64,000 nucleotides of DNA from Crocodylus rhombifer (GCA_038503035.1 JAVSML010025225.1:185503-249502); one strand, 5' to 3'; positions 48,070-60,068 are shown, numbered from the stretch's first letter. Translations and numbers: made by a program. Notes: generated from the sequence alone by a model not told the origin.

Positions 48070-48230
48070 TGAGGGGCCTGATCCTTTTTTCTCCAGAGCT
48101 CAGGAGGTACCCACCACCCTGTATACCACCAGTTGGGCTCCTGGCCAGCCAGTCGGCTGGGTACCACCTGAGCTGCCAGGGGTCTTGTCCTGTTTTCTCT
48201 GGAGCTCAAATGGCACCCACCCCCATGCCA
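48070..48230 (+). repeat. Direct repeat pair, about 104-bp spacing
   Basis: Segments near 48072-48125 and 48177-48230 share 'TTTTCTCCAGAGCTCA' / 'TTTTCTCTGGAGCTCA' and following ACCCACC blocks. Part of the interior of element A. Confidence 0.6.
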
Positions 48231-49073
48231 CTGCCAACAAGAGCAGAGCCAGTCCAGGCAATGGTAGAAGGCACCATGGCTTCCAGGGCCTCTGAAGCTG
48301 CAGTGCTTGCTCTGCCCAACATCCCCAGACAGTGAGGCGCATTGCCCAGCCCCACTACATCCTGGCATCCCTGATGACCCTGAGTCATCAACCCACTGCG
48401 TTCTAGGGTACTGGAAGACTTCAACTTGGGTGAAAAAGCTGTGGGAAGTGGCCACATGGTAATGGAACAGAAACAAAATTAGGCAGACTGGAGATAACTT
48501 GGCCTAGTGGCATAACTTTAAACAGGATAATGAGTTCTTTAAGCCACTTAAAAGGTATTAACTTGCAGCCAGTCCATGGGTTAAGAGCTCCAGAAGCTGC
48601 CTAAACATATCATGTAATAAGGCCCTTAGATCAGCCTAACTAGGGAGATAAGTGTAAGGTCTGCACCTGAGCAAACTAAGAGTAGCCATTTTTAATGCAA
48701 TCTAACCTCCCCCTAACCTCCCCAAATGTTTGTATGTACCACTTGCTATGCACACTAAAATCACTTTGCTGTAGCTTCCATCAAAAGGTTATTTAACAGA
48801 CCTCAGCGTTCCTTAGCATATGGGTTGAGGTGTCTTTCCTAAGGCAGAAAACACAATCTGAGTAAAGAGTATAAAAAGGCTAATGTTCCTTAAAGTCATG
48901 AGTATGGTTTCCTCTGACTGCTTGTTTACGAATATGTAAGTACATGGAGAAAAGACCCTGCAATCTATAAATGTACCTACCTGAGGGAGAAAAGTTCCAT
49001 TCCTGAAAAGGCCTAACCATCCTATGTGACATATAGGGCCAGATTCTATATCACCCGTTAGACATTTAGGCAT

Positions 49074-49201
49074 GTTTCATAGTTTCTAGGGTTGGAAGGG
49101 ACCTGAATAGATCATCAAGTCCAACTCCTTGCCCTGGGCAGAAATGAGTGCTGGGATCATAATACCCCAGCCAGAAATTTATCCAACCTCCTCTTGAAGA
49201 C
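49074..49201 (-). mobile_element. CR1 3'-end fragment
   Basis: Starts with TTTCATAGTTTCTAGGGTTG followed by GAAGGGACCTGAATAGATCA, the tail of a minus-strand CR1 of the same subfamily as the 43.8-kb copy. Only the last ~130 bp are present, a common 5'-truncation. Confidence 0.85.
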
Positions 49202-50107
49202 TATGTATGTGTTGTTCTATTTTGCTAGGTTCAAATTCCCGAAAATCCACTAACGTATAACATACCATCATCAGACTCTTAAAACTGAGTTACAAAAAAG
49301 CAAGGGGAAGGAGCACCCATCCACCTTTGCATTAGCATGGATTCAGGTACAGTGGAATAGAATCACATTTAGGAACCCAAGTCCATTTAGACTTTTTTCT
49401 ACCGTATGGGCTCTGGTGCATACATTTATATCCACTTTGGAGACTATGGTACATACATTAGATCCTACTAGATGAATCCATATATAGATACATATATTAC
49501 TTTGAACTGTATGTGGTTTGATACTTATTTTAGTTTCTGTTTTATATCAGTTGGTGCATATATTACATTTCTGCTGTATAAGATATGGAACAAAATTATT
49601 GTGACTGCTGTTATGATCTATCTCATTTACTTTTACTTTATCTTACTCTCTTCTTTGTTATGAATTGTCCAGAAGATCATATATATTTTTTTACAAACAT
49701 GTTCTTGGAAATTTGCAGCATTTATCAGCTGAAGAATTACGTATAAACTATTTGCAACAAGTAGTTAATATTCACTCTTAGTATTCCACATGTGTGACAG
49801 CTCATGATACTGTTTCTGTCCCCTGAATGAAGAGCTGGGAGAAGAGGGAGGAATGTACACAAGCAGAATATAGGGCTGCAGGGAGCTGGTGTTCCCTACA
49901 ATGCTGTCTATCTTCATTGCTTTTCTTGGGCAAGCAACAGCAACTAGCAGCAGAGCACAAAACTTGGTTAACAATACTATAATCTAATATCATAAGCATG
50001 AAGGAGCCACTGGTGTGCAGGCTGATTGATTTCATGTGCTACTGGCCTATCTCTACTCTCACTTACCCTGCTATAAATCAGGAGTGCTTCTAATAAAGTC
50101 AATGAAG
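49202..50107. other. Unannotated intergenic DNA
   Basis: No gene or clear repeat recognised; A+T-rich. Confidence 0.35.
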
Positions 50108-50356
50108 TAACTTCTACGTGGGCATGTCTACATGCCACTTTTTGGAAGTACTAAACCACAGCGCAGCATGGGCAGTTAGCACGGCGCATGGTTAGATTTC
50201 TCCACTACATCACCGTAGGTGCAGACTACACCTGGGGAGCGCGCCACTACAGTGATGTAGCTGGCGATCACGTGTAGGCACACGATTGCTATGTTACCGT
50301 AGTGCACCATATGGCAACGTAGTGCGTCGCTACGTCATTGTAGGGCAATGCATAAA
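50108..50356. mobile_element. MITE, 'TCTACACATG' family, copy 3
   Basis: Begins GGGCATGTCTACATGCCACT and ends 'gcataaacgcaccc', imperfect inverted repeats. The interior contains many CGTAG/CTACG pieces, so it is unusually CpG-rich for its surroundings, suggesting a comparatively young copy. Confidence 0.6.
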
Positions 50357-51619
50357 CGCACCCTGTAAGTGGGAAGGGAATCACGGTATTTTTTTAATGT
50401 AAACCACTAATATTTTATATAAAGATAATCGGAATGTTAAATAGTGCACATTATTTTCTTATATCAACACTAAATGAGAGAGTGACATAAAAGCAAGAGA
50501 GTACACATAGCCATGTAATTCAATTTAAGTACATACTTAGTAGTTCTAAAAAGTTCCATCCATATATTTTCTTCTTTTGTCCCATTTAGCTCATTTTGTA
50601 ACCCAAATAGTTCTGGCGCTCATCTGCAGTTGAAAAATCCCTCCAATTCTCCATTTCATTCATTTAGTTGTTCAACTATGTTTCTAGAGATGAAATATAG
50701 TTTTGCAGCTATAGTGATTAAGTTATTTTATTGGCAGGAGCCACAAAATTCTAGTATGGTATCATTCTTTATTTAATTTCAGCAAAATGAATATTTTCTC
50801 AATTACATAGCCAGGAGAGAAGCTATACAGTTTGAGGCAATCCCAAAACATATGATGATTATTCCCTGTACCATGTTACCCTCTCCAGTATTTTGCTGTA
50901 AAATTTCTGATTATTTTATGTTGCCAGTCTCTTGTGTAAAACAATTTTAACAAAAATTTTTACTGTCATTTTTCTGGGACCAAGCAAAAGCGTATTTAAC
51001 CAAGAGAAAGACTCCCATTAACTTCAGTGGGCTTTAGATCAAGTTTTCCATAAAGGGAAATTTGTATTAATCATAAATGACAGTCCTTTCAATACTTTAG
51101 AGGGATCCATTCATTCATTACCACTTCCCAGCGTAATTGTCAATATTATCTTGAAATTCTAGAGAAAAAAAAACCATGCACGTAACTTATCTCTTCTATT
51201 TTCTCAAAGAACTGATTACTTTATGATTTTCTTTTAGTAAATCACTCACTTTCTCACACAGCATTCTCTCCTTGCCTACAGCCTCCTCTCAGCTCCACAA
51301 GAAATATAATTAGGGTGGCACAGCAAGTATTTTTGGCATGGAAACACTGCCATGTAATGTGCATTTGTATGAACAAAATCTTCCCTAACCTTCACACAAA
51401 TAAGTCCCCCTTCTGAATGCTCATGTAAAAGCACTTAAAAAGTGTTGGGAATATGGTCAAATGTGAAAGCAATTCAAAATGTTTATAACTATTTTTTTCC
51501 AGGACATTCATTCAGATATATGTATAAGTTATATGGTGACTTCATGGAATCTGGTGCATATATATAGATATAGCTATATAAGTATATAGATATATGTTGT
51601 CATTACATGTATATATTAC

Positions 51620-51624
<5 letters not shown>
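50357..51624. other. Unannotated intergenic DNA
   Basis: A+T-rich sequence without a recognisable gene. I see no clear transposon. Confidence 0.35.

Positions 51625-51652
<28 letters not shown>
51625..51652 (+). repeat. (TG)14 dinucleotide microsatellite
   Basis: Fourteen uninterrupted TG units, preceded by TA-rich sequence from about 51555. Likely polymorphic. Confidence 0.95.
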
Positions 51653-51653
<1 letters not shown>

Positions 51654-52006
51654 TCTTCTCTGGCACATATTACACGGTTTCTGTGCAGGATCAGGTGAAT
51701 ACATTGCATAATTACTGTGTGGGATCTGCTATGCACACTATATTGTCATTGCATGGATTCTGGCAATTATATTACGTGACTAATGCTTGGAATCTAGTGC
51801 ATGTGGCACATTGTCACTATGTGGGGTGCAATGAAGGTTTTTGTTTTACTTTTTCCATTCTAGCAAAAAAATGTCATAAAAACAAACAAAAAGCCCTATT
51901 TGGAAGTGGCTAGTTTCAGTATACTATGGTAGTTTTGATAACACGTCTGCTCTGTGTTTGACAAGAAAAACTTCTGATAGTCCATTAAGATTATATATAT
52001 ATATCT

Positions 52007-52032
52007 ATAATCACATATATATATGTGATTAT
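52007..52032. repeat. Perfect 26-bp AT-rich palindrome
   Basis: ATAATCACATATA followed by its exact reverse complement, embedded in longer TA repeats (about 51992-52046). Such sequence can extrude a cruciform and is prone to breakage. It lies immediately beside the 3' end of the Tx1 LINE. Confidence 0.9.
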
Positions 52033-52215
52033 ATATATATGTATATGTGAAAGAAAGAAAGAAAGTCTTTTGACTTTTTGACTTTTAGAAAAGTTTATTC
52101 TGGGGATGGTGACAAATGGGGGGCAGTAAAGACCCTACAGCTTGGCCCAAAGGTCTGGGCTTCAAGGACAAAGCCTGGGCTCATGGCTTGCAAGGCCTGC
52201 CCACACAATCTAGGC

Positions 52216-52243
52216 AAAAACAAAAACAAAAACAAAAAAATAA
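52216..52243 (+). repeat. (AAAAAC)n run in the Tx1 3' region
   Basis: A short AAAAAC/AAAAAT hexamer run inside the 3' part of the Tx1 LINE, ahead of its terminal stretch. Confidence 0.7.
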
Positions 52244-52399
52244 AAAACCCCACAAGGGACAAAGAAATATATACATATGTACAGTTCTACAGAGGGGATG
52301 CGCAGTGGGACCTCAGGACATCAGGGGTCAGCCCACACAGACAAAGCCCAAGGTCTCAGCTCGCTGGACCCACTGCAGCACCCTGAGCAGGTGGTGGCA

Positions 52400-55187
52400 T
52401 CACAGCACAAAGAGCAGGCATCCCCCCCGTGACCTGGTACAGTTCTCCCTTGACAGCCCTGTGCTCCTCAAAGGTGGGCACCATCTACCAGAGGACCGCA
52501 TGTTTGAATTCAAGTGAGAAGCAGGCCCACACCAGCAGGCAGAAAAGCTGCAGGGATTCATTGATTCCAGTCCAGGCAAGCCAGTTTTGGCGGTGACCAT
52601 GTTGGCCTGGCCCACCAGGAAGTTTGCCAGGCTGACTGTGCACCCCTTGGCTGCCCAGTAAGGGAAAGAGCAGATGCATGTGTGCTTTGAAAAGTCCCAT
52701 CCCAGCACCTGAAGCAGCACCCCGAGGGTGGCAAAGAGTGGCTGCAACTGGAGACGGTCAAGCAGGGCATGAAAAACATTCTCTTCAACTGCCCCCAGGC
52801 AGAAGGGGCAGGCCGCCAAGGCCACCGGATCGAGGTGGCGCACAAAGGTGCCATCCACCAATCTCCACTGGAAGTCTCTGGTCTACTTGGTGGTGGGCAC
52901 CTTGTACAGTGTGCACAACACTGGGGTCCCCAGCAATGCCAGGCACCACCACCACACAGTGTAGGGGTGGCTGGCCAGCACCTGGACATACCGGGTGCAC
53001 ACCACCCACACGTAGAGTCCCTTCCAAGGCAGTGTGCCAAAGAGACAGCCTGCGTTGCTTCTGGGGGGCATGGGAAGCCTCAGCAGTGTGTCAGGCCAGT
53101 CAGCCAGCTCATTGGTCACCGCTGGGATGACTGGCAGTGTCAGGAAGGTGTCGCCCATGGTGTCCATGATGGGGAGGGCCTGGTGAGCCTGGAGGTAGCT
53201 TTCCAGGGTGGCCACTACCTCTGTCAGGAAGGTGGCCCTAATGACCTGCAGAAGCCGGCCCATGGTGCAGACGGAATGCAGGGCCAGCCGGGCAACCAGG
53301 GCCTTGGCTGACAGCCAGCCCGACTGAGCAGGGTCCAGGAGGTGCCCCAGGCAAGTGGTGTGCACCTTGATGAGCGGAGGCCAGACTTGGCACAACATGC
53401 TGCAGGGCTGGCTTGTAGCCCAGGGACTCCTGAAGCAGCTGTGGGAACTGCAGGCATCTGGCCAGGGGACAAAGATGGGAGGCAGCCCAGCAGGCCTGCA
53501 CTATGCTGTGGTAGAACAGGGGAAGAACCACCCTGTTCAGGAAGGTGAGGTCTAGCATGAACAGCTCCCAGTCAAAGCCAAGGTTCCCCACTCGGTGCAG
53601 GAACCGGCACACCAGCTGCCACCACGGGAGGTAGCCCTCAGCATACAGGAGCCACTGAAGAGCTTGCGGCTAGTAGGCAGCCACCCTGCTGGCCAGGCCA
53701 GTCAGGCCCTGGTCCCCCTCAGTGGTGGGCAGGTAAGGGGCAGTTCATGGGAGCCAGTGGCGTCTGTCCCAAAAGAAGTCCATCAGGAGCCACTGCAGCC
53801 TCTTGAGTAGCTCCAGTGGGGGGTCCAGCGCAGCAGTGCCACGGAGTCACCACCACTGGGTTGTTGGTGATGAGGGCCTGGCCACAGTAGGAAAGGGTGG
53901 GCAAACACCCACACTGCGGGCGGGCCTCCACTCCCTCCGCCAGGTCCTCCCAGTTGCAGGCTGCAAAGGCCAGTGGCCCCAGGAACACTCCCAGGGCTTT
54001 GAGGCCTTCCCAACACCAGACAAGGCCCCCTGGGTGGGTGTGCCAGCCCACATCCCAAGCAGGAGGATGTCACTCTTGCCCCACTTGGTGCGGGCTGGTG
54101 AGGTGAGCTCATAGGTGCACTGGCAGTCCACCAGGGCCCACATGTCCTCCTGGCTGCCCAGTAAAGCTGTCATGTCATCAGCATATGCCATCAGCCAGAT
54201 CAGAGGGCCGGTGGTCAGGTCCAGTGCTGGTGGCATGGCTAAGCCAGTCAGGCAACGTCACAGAACGTGCAGCAGTGATTTGATGGCCAGGGCATACACC
54301 TTGCATGACAGGAGGCAGCCCTGGTGGATTCCCCAATGCACCGGGAATGTGGTGCACAGCATGCTGTTCACATTCAGCAGGCTGGAGGTGTTGTGGTACA
54401 GGCCCCAGAGTGCTGCAATGAAAAGGGACCCGAAGCCAAAAGCCTCAGGGGTGCTGAGCAGGTGCCGATAGTCGACCCAATAGAAGGCCTTCTCCTGGTC
54501 CAGAGAGACCAGGCTGACGTCCAGGCCAAAGAGCTCCGCAACTGTGAGCAGGTTGCACAGCAAGAATAGGTTGTCCTGGATGGTCCTGCCCAACACACAG
54601 TAGCTCTGCACGGGCCCGAGGACAGAGACCATGACAGTGCGAAGCTGGTTCGCCAGCACCTTCACCAAGATCTTATAGTCGGCACACAGAAGGGAGACTT
54701 GCCACCAGTTCTTAAGGCAGCCGAGGTCCCCCTTCTTGGGCAGAAAGGTGAGTCCCACCCGGCAGCAGCTAGTCAGCAGGGTCCTGTCAGTGAGGCTCTC
54801 ATGGAAGACATGGAGAAGGCTGGACCCAAGGAAGTGCTAGAAGGCTTTGTAAAACTCCATGGGCAGTCCGTCAAGGCCCAGAGCTCTGCCCATGGTAAGC
54901 CCCGCCACAGCAGCCTCAAGCTCTGCCAGAGAGAGCTCATGTTCCAGGGCCTTGGCCTGCAAAGTGCAGAGGCATGGCAGGTCCTCATGCAGCCACCGAG
55001 CAGCCTCTGGGCAGGTGGGATCAGCTGCAAACAAGTCCTAGTAGGAGGCGATGGCGTGCCCCCGCACCTTGCCCGAGTCCATAAGCAGCTGTCCCTCTGG
55101 GGTCTTGAGATGGTCCAAGGTCAGAAAGAAACAAAGATAAATTCATCCTTGTGTAATTTTGCTAAAACCACTGGAGATGCACCTTGA
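52400..55187 (-). pseudogene. Tx1-type reverse transcriptase (decayed ORF2)
   Basis: This is the RT of the Tx1 LINE, which would copy element RNA at a nicked target. In one minus-strand frame, from right to left, it shows GRALGLDGLPMEFYKAF near 54840-54900 and then LPKKGDLGCLKNWWQVSLL near 54700-54750. SLDQEKAF near 54490-54520 is motif A with its catalytic Asp. GIHQGCLLS follows near 54310, then LMAYADDMTALLGSQED near 54165-54205, which is motif C with both Asp residues intact. In-frame stops lie near 54240 and 54838. Further toward the 3' end, frame changes break the ORF. A CPFCLGAVEENVFHALL motif near 52770-52820 resembles the Tx1/L1 C-terminal zinc knuckle. The endonuclease domain is absent. 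Inactive as it stands. Confidence 0.8.
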
Positions 55188-55206
55188 CTTAAATTATATA
55201 TCAGTG

Positions 55207-55432
55207 GGCACATCTACACATGATGCTACATTGCCACAGCAATGTGCTCCCTTGTTATAGCACATTGCTATGGTGATGTAGCAACTAAAAATAATCATGT
55301 GCAGTATGCATGGTGCAGTACAGGCTGTTACTGCGCTGTCATTAAGTACTTTCTTTGAGAAGTACTTTTGGAAGTAGTAAATGACAGTGTAGTAATAAAG
55401 GCATTGTAGGGACACGTGTAGACACGCTTCAT
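55207..55432. mobile_element. MITE, 'TCTACACATG' family, copy 2
   Basis: The left end GGGCACATCTACACATGATG and right end 'acacgtgtagacacgct' form imperfect inverted repeats. The element is about 225 bp and carries no ORF. It lies just beyond the 5' end of the Tx1 LINE. Confidence 0.6.
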
Positions 55433-56129
55433 GTGGCCGAGATATCTGGAAAAGTGGCCTGCTGTATGCATAGGGAATCAGGGCTTGATCCTGCTCCTGC
55501 TTGAATCAATGGAAAAACTTCTGTGAGCTTTAATAGTGCAGGCCCTGAATTCAACATGTTCTCACACATGTTAATATATTCTCTCATGACAGCCCTAGAT
55601 TTTCCTTCCAAGACTGCATAATGATTTCTTCATCTGCCACAGTCAGTAGAGGAGAGACAGGTGATCCATCCAGCCCACTAACAGGCATGCTCTGTTAGGA
55701 TTGGGTAGGGACAGTGATTGACAGACACCAGATGCTGAGTTCAGTTCCAGGCTGTATCTTTCAGTTTAAATACATCATTGAGTAAAAATCACCACGTACA
55801 TTCCAGCTGCTTAATAGCGTAGCACTAGAGTAGACATGTTATCACGCATATAAGCATGCACCAAACAATATCTATGGGCATGATTAGTAAGCAGAAAATA
55901 CTTAATGATTGGATTAATTGTCCCTATTGCTAAGAACACGTTACTTAATGGAAAAATCAGAGCTAGCCGTTCCCTGTTCCTGAAGTTAAAAAACAAAAGA
56001 AGCCAGGTTCCTTAGAACAGCGGAGGAAAAAAGGCAGCGGTAAGTGACCTCAGCACCCTCCTTCACCATGGTGCATTTTATCTATAATTCCAGTTAATTT
56101 AGTACTCATGCAAAGTGCCAAACCAGCAG
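55431..56129. other. Unannotated intergenic DNA
   Basis: Between two MITE copies. No coding region or transposon recognised. Confidence 0.35.
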
Positions 56130-56405
56130 CTCTTGACCACATCCACACAAATGTTTCTCTGCAAGTTGTTACTGCACAGTTATTTAGTATTTGCATAAGC
56201 AGGTACTAAATGACTGTGCAATAACCATATTACTGTGCAGCACCGTCCCCGCACAGTTTTTTTCTGATGCTACTGCATCGCCCATTATTACTGTGTAGCA
56301 GTGGCACATCACAGTTAGTGCCGGGCAACACTACTTAGCATTAGCAATGAACTACTGCACAGTAACTCTTTGCTACTGTTCAGTAGCGTCTCATATAGAT
56401 GCACC
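56130..56405. mobile_element. MITE, 'TCTACACATG' family, copy 4
   Basis: It starts 'ccacatccacacaaatg' and ends 'catatagatgcacccc', imperfect terminal inverted repeats. The interior is rich in ACTGTGCAGTA-like palindromic pieces shared with other copies in the window. Confidence 0.55.
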
Positions 56406-56827
56406 CCTTGAGACGGAAGTATAGTTTCAGACCATGAACTTGAAAAGCTCCCTGAAAAACTCTATGATATCACTTGCCCTTAAAAACAAAAGGTTCTATG
56501 ATATCACTTGCCCTAAAAATGCTGTCAGGAAAACTGGTTGCAAAGTCTTACTAGATGAGTGAGAACAGTAATAAGATTGATCTTTGTCAGCAGGATTAAA
56601 CTTCCCGCATTAAACCCCAGTCCATCAAAGCAAATTACCACAATTTCAAATTTAAACATATGAGTAGCCCATTTTGACTTCAACAACCCTATTCACACAC
56701 TTAAAACTAAGCACATGCTTGAATGTTTAGCTGGACTGGGACTTTAAAGAAACAAGTGTGTGCAAAAATGGAAAGTTCAGTGAAACCAGAAGAGTTATTA
56801 TCCAAAGCAATTGTACTGATAACACTA

Positions 56828-57317
56828 AGTGTATCTACACATGCCGTTAAGGCAATGTGATAAACTCTGGCACAGTTTGCACCAGAGTTAACTGCTCCCA
56901 GGCTCGGTGTTGTTAATGTGTACCTGGAACAGCATAGTTAATGTGCAGAGTTAACATGCAGCAGCAGTTTGAGCCAGGGTAGAGCAGCCCTAAGCTGGCA
57001 GCAGGCTTGTGGGGGTCAGCCCTGGCCTCCAGGGAATAGCATCACATGGCAGATAGCCTGGCTGAAGCACAAAGAGCGGAGCCCTGTGGCTAGGTGGCAG
57101 GCAGGGGTCTGGTCATCTGTTGCCTGGTCATCATTTACATATGCATTTGGGCACAGTTATTTTTGCCACTGTATGATAGTACTGTCCCTGAAAGTACTGT
57201 CTTACAGCAGTGAAAATTAGCTTGCTGCAGTCTAACAGCATTGCACATGTAGACTATGATGCTTTATACCACAGCAAGTTACTGTACTACGCAGTTAAGC
57301 ACACATATAGATGCACC
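56828..57317. mobile_element. MITE, 'TCTACACATG' family, copy 5
   Basis: The left end is GTGTATCTACACATGCCGTT. The right end 'cacatatagatgcaccc' is its imperfect reverse complement. The interior repeats gain- and loss-of-TGCAG motifs seen in the sister copies. Target duplication was not established. Confidence 0.55.
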
Positions 57318-57394
57318 CACTGTATTATAAGGACAAAGCACACCTTAGATTAAAAATTGAATGAGCAGATGTCCAAAACTAATGATTAATAGCA

Positions 57395-58300
57395 ACTATT
57401 ATAAAATGGGAACTCTTCTACTGGGATTCCTAAGGGACTGATGCTAGGCGATATGTTATTCAAAATCTTCATCCATGATTTGAAAGTAAATATAAAATTG
57501 CGCTGGGTAAATTTTGTGAAAAAATGAAAGCCAAGGGCATGAATAAGGAAGGCTGGGCAGTCATACAGAATAGTCTGGATAATAGTTGGCAAGCTTGGTA
57601 TTTCAAATCAAATGCATTTCGATACAGCCAAGTCTCTAGCTGTATGTTGGGGAACAAAGCATGCAGACCATTGCTACACCACAGGGAATCATATCCTGGA
57701 GAAAGGTGCTCTGAAAAGAATGGAAAGGTAACTCCACCTGAGCTCCTGCTGGTGTAGCTAAAAGCCCTAATGAAAAACATGGATGTAAAAAACAAGAAGT
57801 AGAAAGCATGGCACTAGTAAGACCAATATTAAAATATTGCACCAAATTCTGAAGTCCATGTTTTCAACTGGAAATTTAAAAATTGATGAGAGTGCAGAAA
57901 AATACTACAAAAATTATTCAAGGGCTGGTGAAAATGTCTGACAATAAACAAGTTACACAGCTTCATCTAACTAGTTTATCAGAAAGAAGCTCTAAAGAAA
58001 ACTTGACTATGGGGTATAAATTACTTTGTGGGGAGAAAATGTGGCATACTGAAAGGCTCTGTATTCTAACAAAGAAATGCTTTACAAGAACCAATGCCTA
58101 GAAGCTGAAACCAGAGAAATGCAAACTGGAAATAAGGCACAAGCTTTTAACAGGAAGAGAAATTAAACACTGGAAAAATCTACCGGTTGGTAGGTTCTCC
58201 ATCACTTTATGTCTTCAGATCAAAACAGAATGTCTTTCCAGCATATGCTTTAGGGACTGCAAGTTATCAGGCTCCATAGAGACCTCCAAGTCTTTTTTCC
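57395..58300 (+). mobile_element. Ancient CR1/L3-like LINE remnant
   Basis: Plus-strand fragments preserve the order of a CR1/L3 reverse transcriptase C-terminus. A 'NIFINDLE'-like piece lies near 57460, a 'LVRPxLEYC'-like piece near 57810, and MRVQKNTTKIIQGL near 57883 (compare the CR1 motif RVQRRATRMI). Next comes SERSSKENLTMGYKLL (compare [10 protein letters not shown]) near 57985, then 'WKNLPV' near 58170. Many frameshifts and stops show it is old and inactive. Confidence 0.65.
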
Positions 58301-60068
58301 CTGAACAGTTATAGCTAATTTAGAATCTATCCTTGAGCATCAATCTAAGAATGTCTTCCAAATGATGTTAAAGTTGTCTGAATGTCTTACTAATTAGAAA
58401 CACTGTCCTGACAGTATAGCCACACAATGGAATTCCTGTTATATCACTACCGTGAACTATTATCCTTTTCCGTATATGACAGATGGATAGATACCCATAT
58501 CTATTTAACAAGTCTGAAAGAAAAAAAATACACTGACAATTCTTTACCCCATATCCTTACTAAAAACATTAATTCATGTAGCCCTATCATATTTTTCCCA
58601 GAGATACTGTAAGGGAAAAGAAGGAGATATTGTTTAGGAGGTGGGTATTTTTCCACAGTATTACAACTCATTCAATTTTTCAAATTGTCTAAAGTCCATT
58701 AGTTAGAATTAGAATTAAGAACAGCTATTTGTATGTAACTGATAAGAAAAAGCATGTGTCATTAGTAAACATCCCTGGTTTCTGACCTTTACCTTCCAGA
58801 AAAAAGTATCCTCTGTTTTGACTGATTTTACAGAGTATTCTGAAACTGCAAGCAATTAACCTTTTTTTTCTTCTTCCTTTAAAGCTTTTTTATTTCTCTC
58901 CATTGTATTTCTCTCCTGGAATGTGCTTCTGTCTCAGGTTGGCCAGATATTTTCCTCAGCATTTTTATGTAGAAATGGAATCCATGGCAAGTGATATTGG
59001 GCCAGATTTTTCTTCTTACTTATACCTGCACTAGTATAAATCTGAAATAAACCGATGTAAGTCAGTGGAGTCACACCAATTTAAAACCAGCATTAATGAC
59101 AGCAGAAGCAGGACCACTGCCTTAAAAATGATACTGACACTAAATTGAAAAAAAAAGTTATTTGAAGTATTTAAAATTGTAACAGTCTTTCAGCGTGAAG
59201 ATGCTGACCTCTGCACAAAGAACGTGTAAGAAAAATGAAGCATTATTTCTTAATGCTTACCTTTAAAAACTCTACTCCTATAAAGAATAATAGGAGTGCC
59301 TTTCTCCAGTGCCTTCTGACCTAAAACCTGGACTCAATGGACACTGCCCAGTCTCATTCGTCATGTTATTATACATGTCAACAAGTGGTGCTGCTACACA
59401 ATCTTCCAAGCTCTTTTTCTTCATTTGTGAAGAAATGTTATTTATGCCATTTGGGAAAACACATTATGGTAACTTTTGCCTCGTTGGGCTGTGTAGAGGC
59501 ATTAGACCCTGAAGAGGAGGCTACGAGAGCACCAGGAGACTTTACTGTCTCATTAGGCTAAATTATTAAAACAGATTTGCTCTCTGGGAGATGGACATCC
59601 CTGGAAAAGAGGATTGCCCTGCATACTGTTTGATCCTCTGTGTTTCAGGACTGCTGCACATGTGTAAAACAAGTTACACTTCAAATGCATCCAGATTTGG
59701 CATCACTGATTTCTCCTGTACTGGGAAGGCAACATCCAACTCCCAGGACATTTGTTACCATTCAACAGCAGAAGGAGACACTGATTTCAAAAGACAGGAC
59801 AACCGTATTATAGTCAGTGTCTGTGGGCCCCTCAGCATCCTAATGCAAGAAGAAGCAGAAGGTCTGTGCTTCCCAAGGATAACCTCCCACCAGCAATATG
59901 GATTTCACAGAACTGAAACCACCCCAACCATTTTGCTCTGAAGAAATAAAATGTTAGTGAAAGAATAGACTATGCACATTTCTCTCTTAAGGCCTTATGC
60001 TATTACTCCATCTCCTGACTGATCCCATTTTGCCCCTAACACATACACAGATACAGCCCTCTCTCTGA
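58301..60068. other. Unannotated intergenic DNA
   Basis: No gene recognised. A 116-codon ORF at 59591-59941 (+) has no family I recognise, lacks splice or promoter support and is treated as chance. Otherwise A+T-rich sequence. Confidence 0.4.

Larger units (their letters stand above)
47270..48745. mobile_element. Terminal-inverted-repeat element 'A' with internal minisatellite
   Basis: The left end carries GGGAGGTTAGGGGGAGGTTA at about 47295-47315. The right end carries its reverse complement (TAACCTCCCCCTAACCTCCC at about 48704-48723), giving inverted repeats of roughly 45-50 bp. The terminal 80 bp also match the left end of element B at 30650 ('AAAATG', 'GATCTAAG'). The interior holds a G-rich minisatellite (47385-47750), inverted and direct repeats. 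No transposase is present, so it is non-autonomous. Superfamily unknown. Confidence 0.65.
52066..55190 (-). mobile_element. Tx1-clade LINE, 5' truncated
   Basis: A minus-strand L1-like element of about 3.1 kb. The 5' end (right) is truncated inside the region before the reverse transcriptase. The 3' end (left) abuts a GAAA repeat at 52049-52065. It carries a Tx1-type RT with motifs LDQEKAF, HWGIHQGCLLS and AYADD, and a C-terminal cysteine/histidine motif. 'GAAAGAAA'-like sequence occurs on both sides (52049-52065 and about 55124-55132), which could be a target duplication or chance in A-rich DNA. Elements of this clade are best known from fish and amphibians; presence in this genome is noted as a finding. 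Confidence 0.8.

Noticed and set aside
52558..53311. Overlapping ORFs of 150-180 codons on both strands
   Set aside because: Shadows of the Tx1 LINE 3' half, where the real frame has been broken by indels.
59591..59941. 116-codon plus-strand ORF upstream of VGLL2
   Set aside because: No known family and no exon signals; treated as chance.
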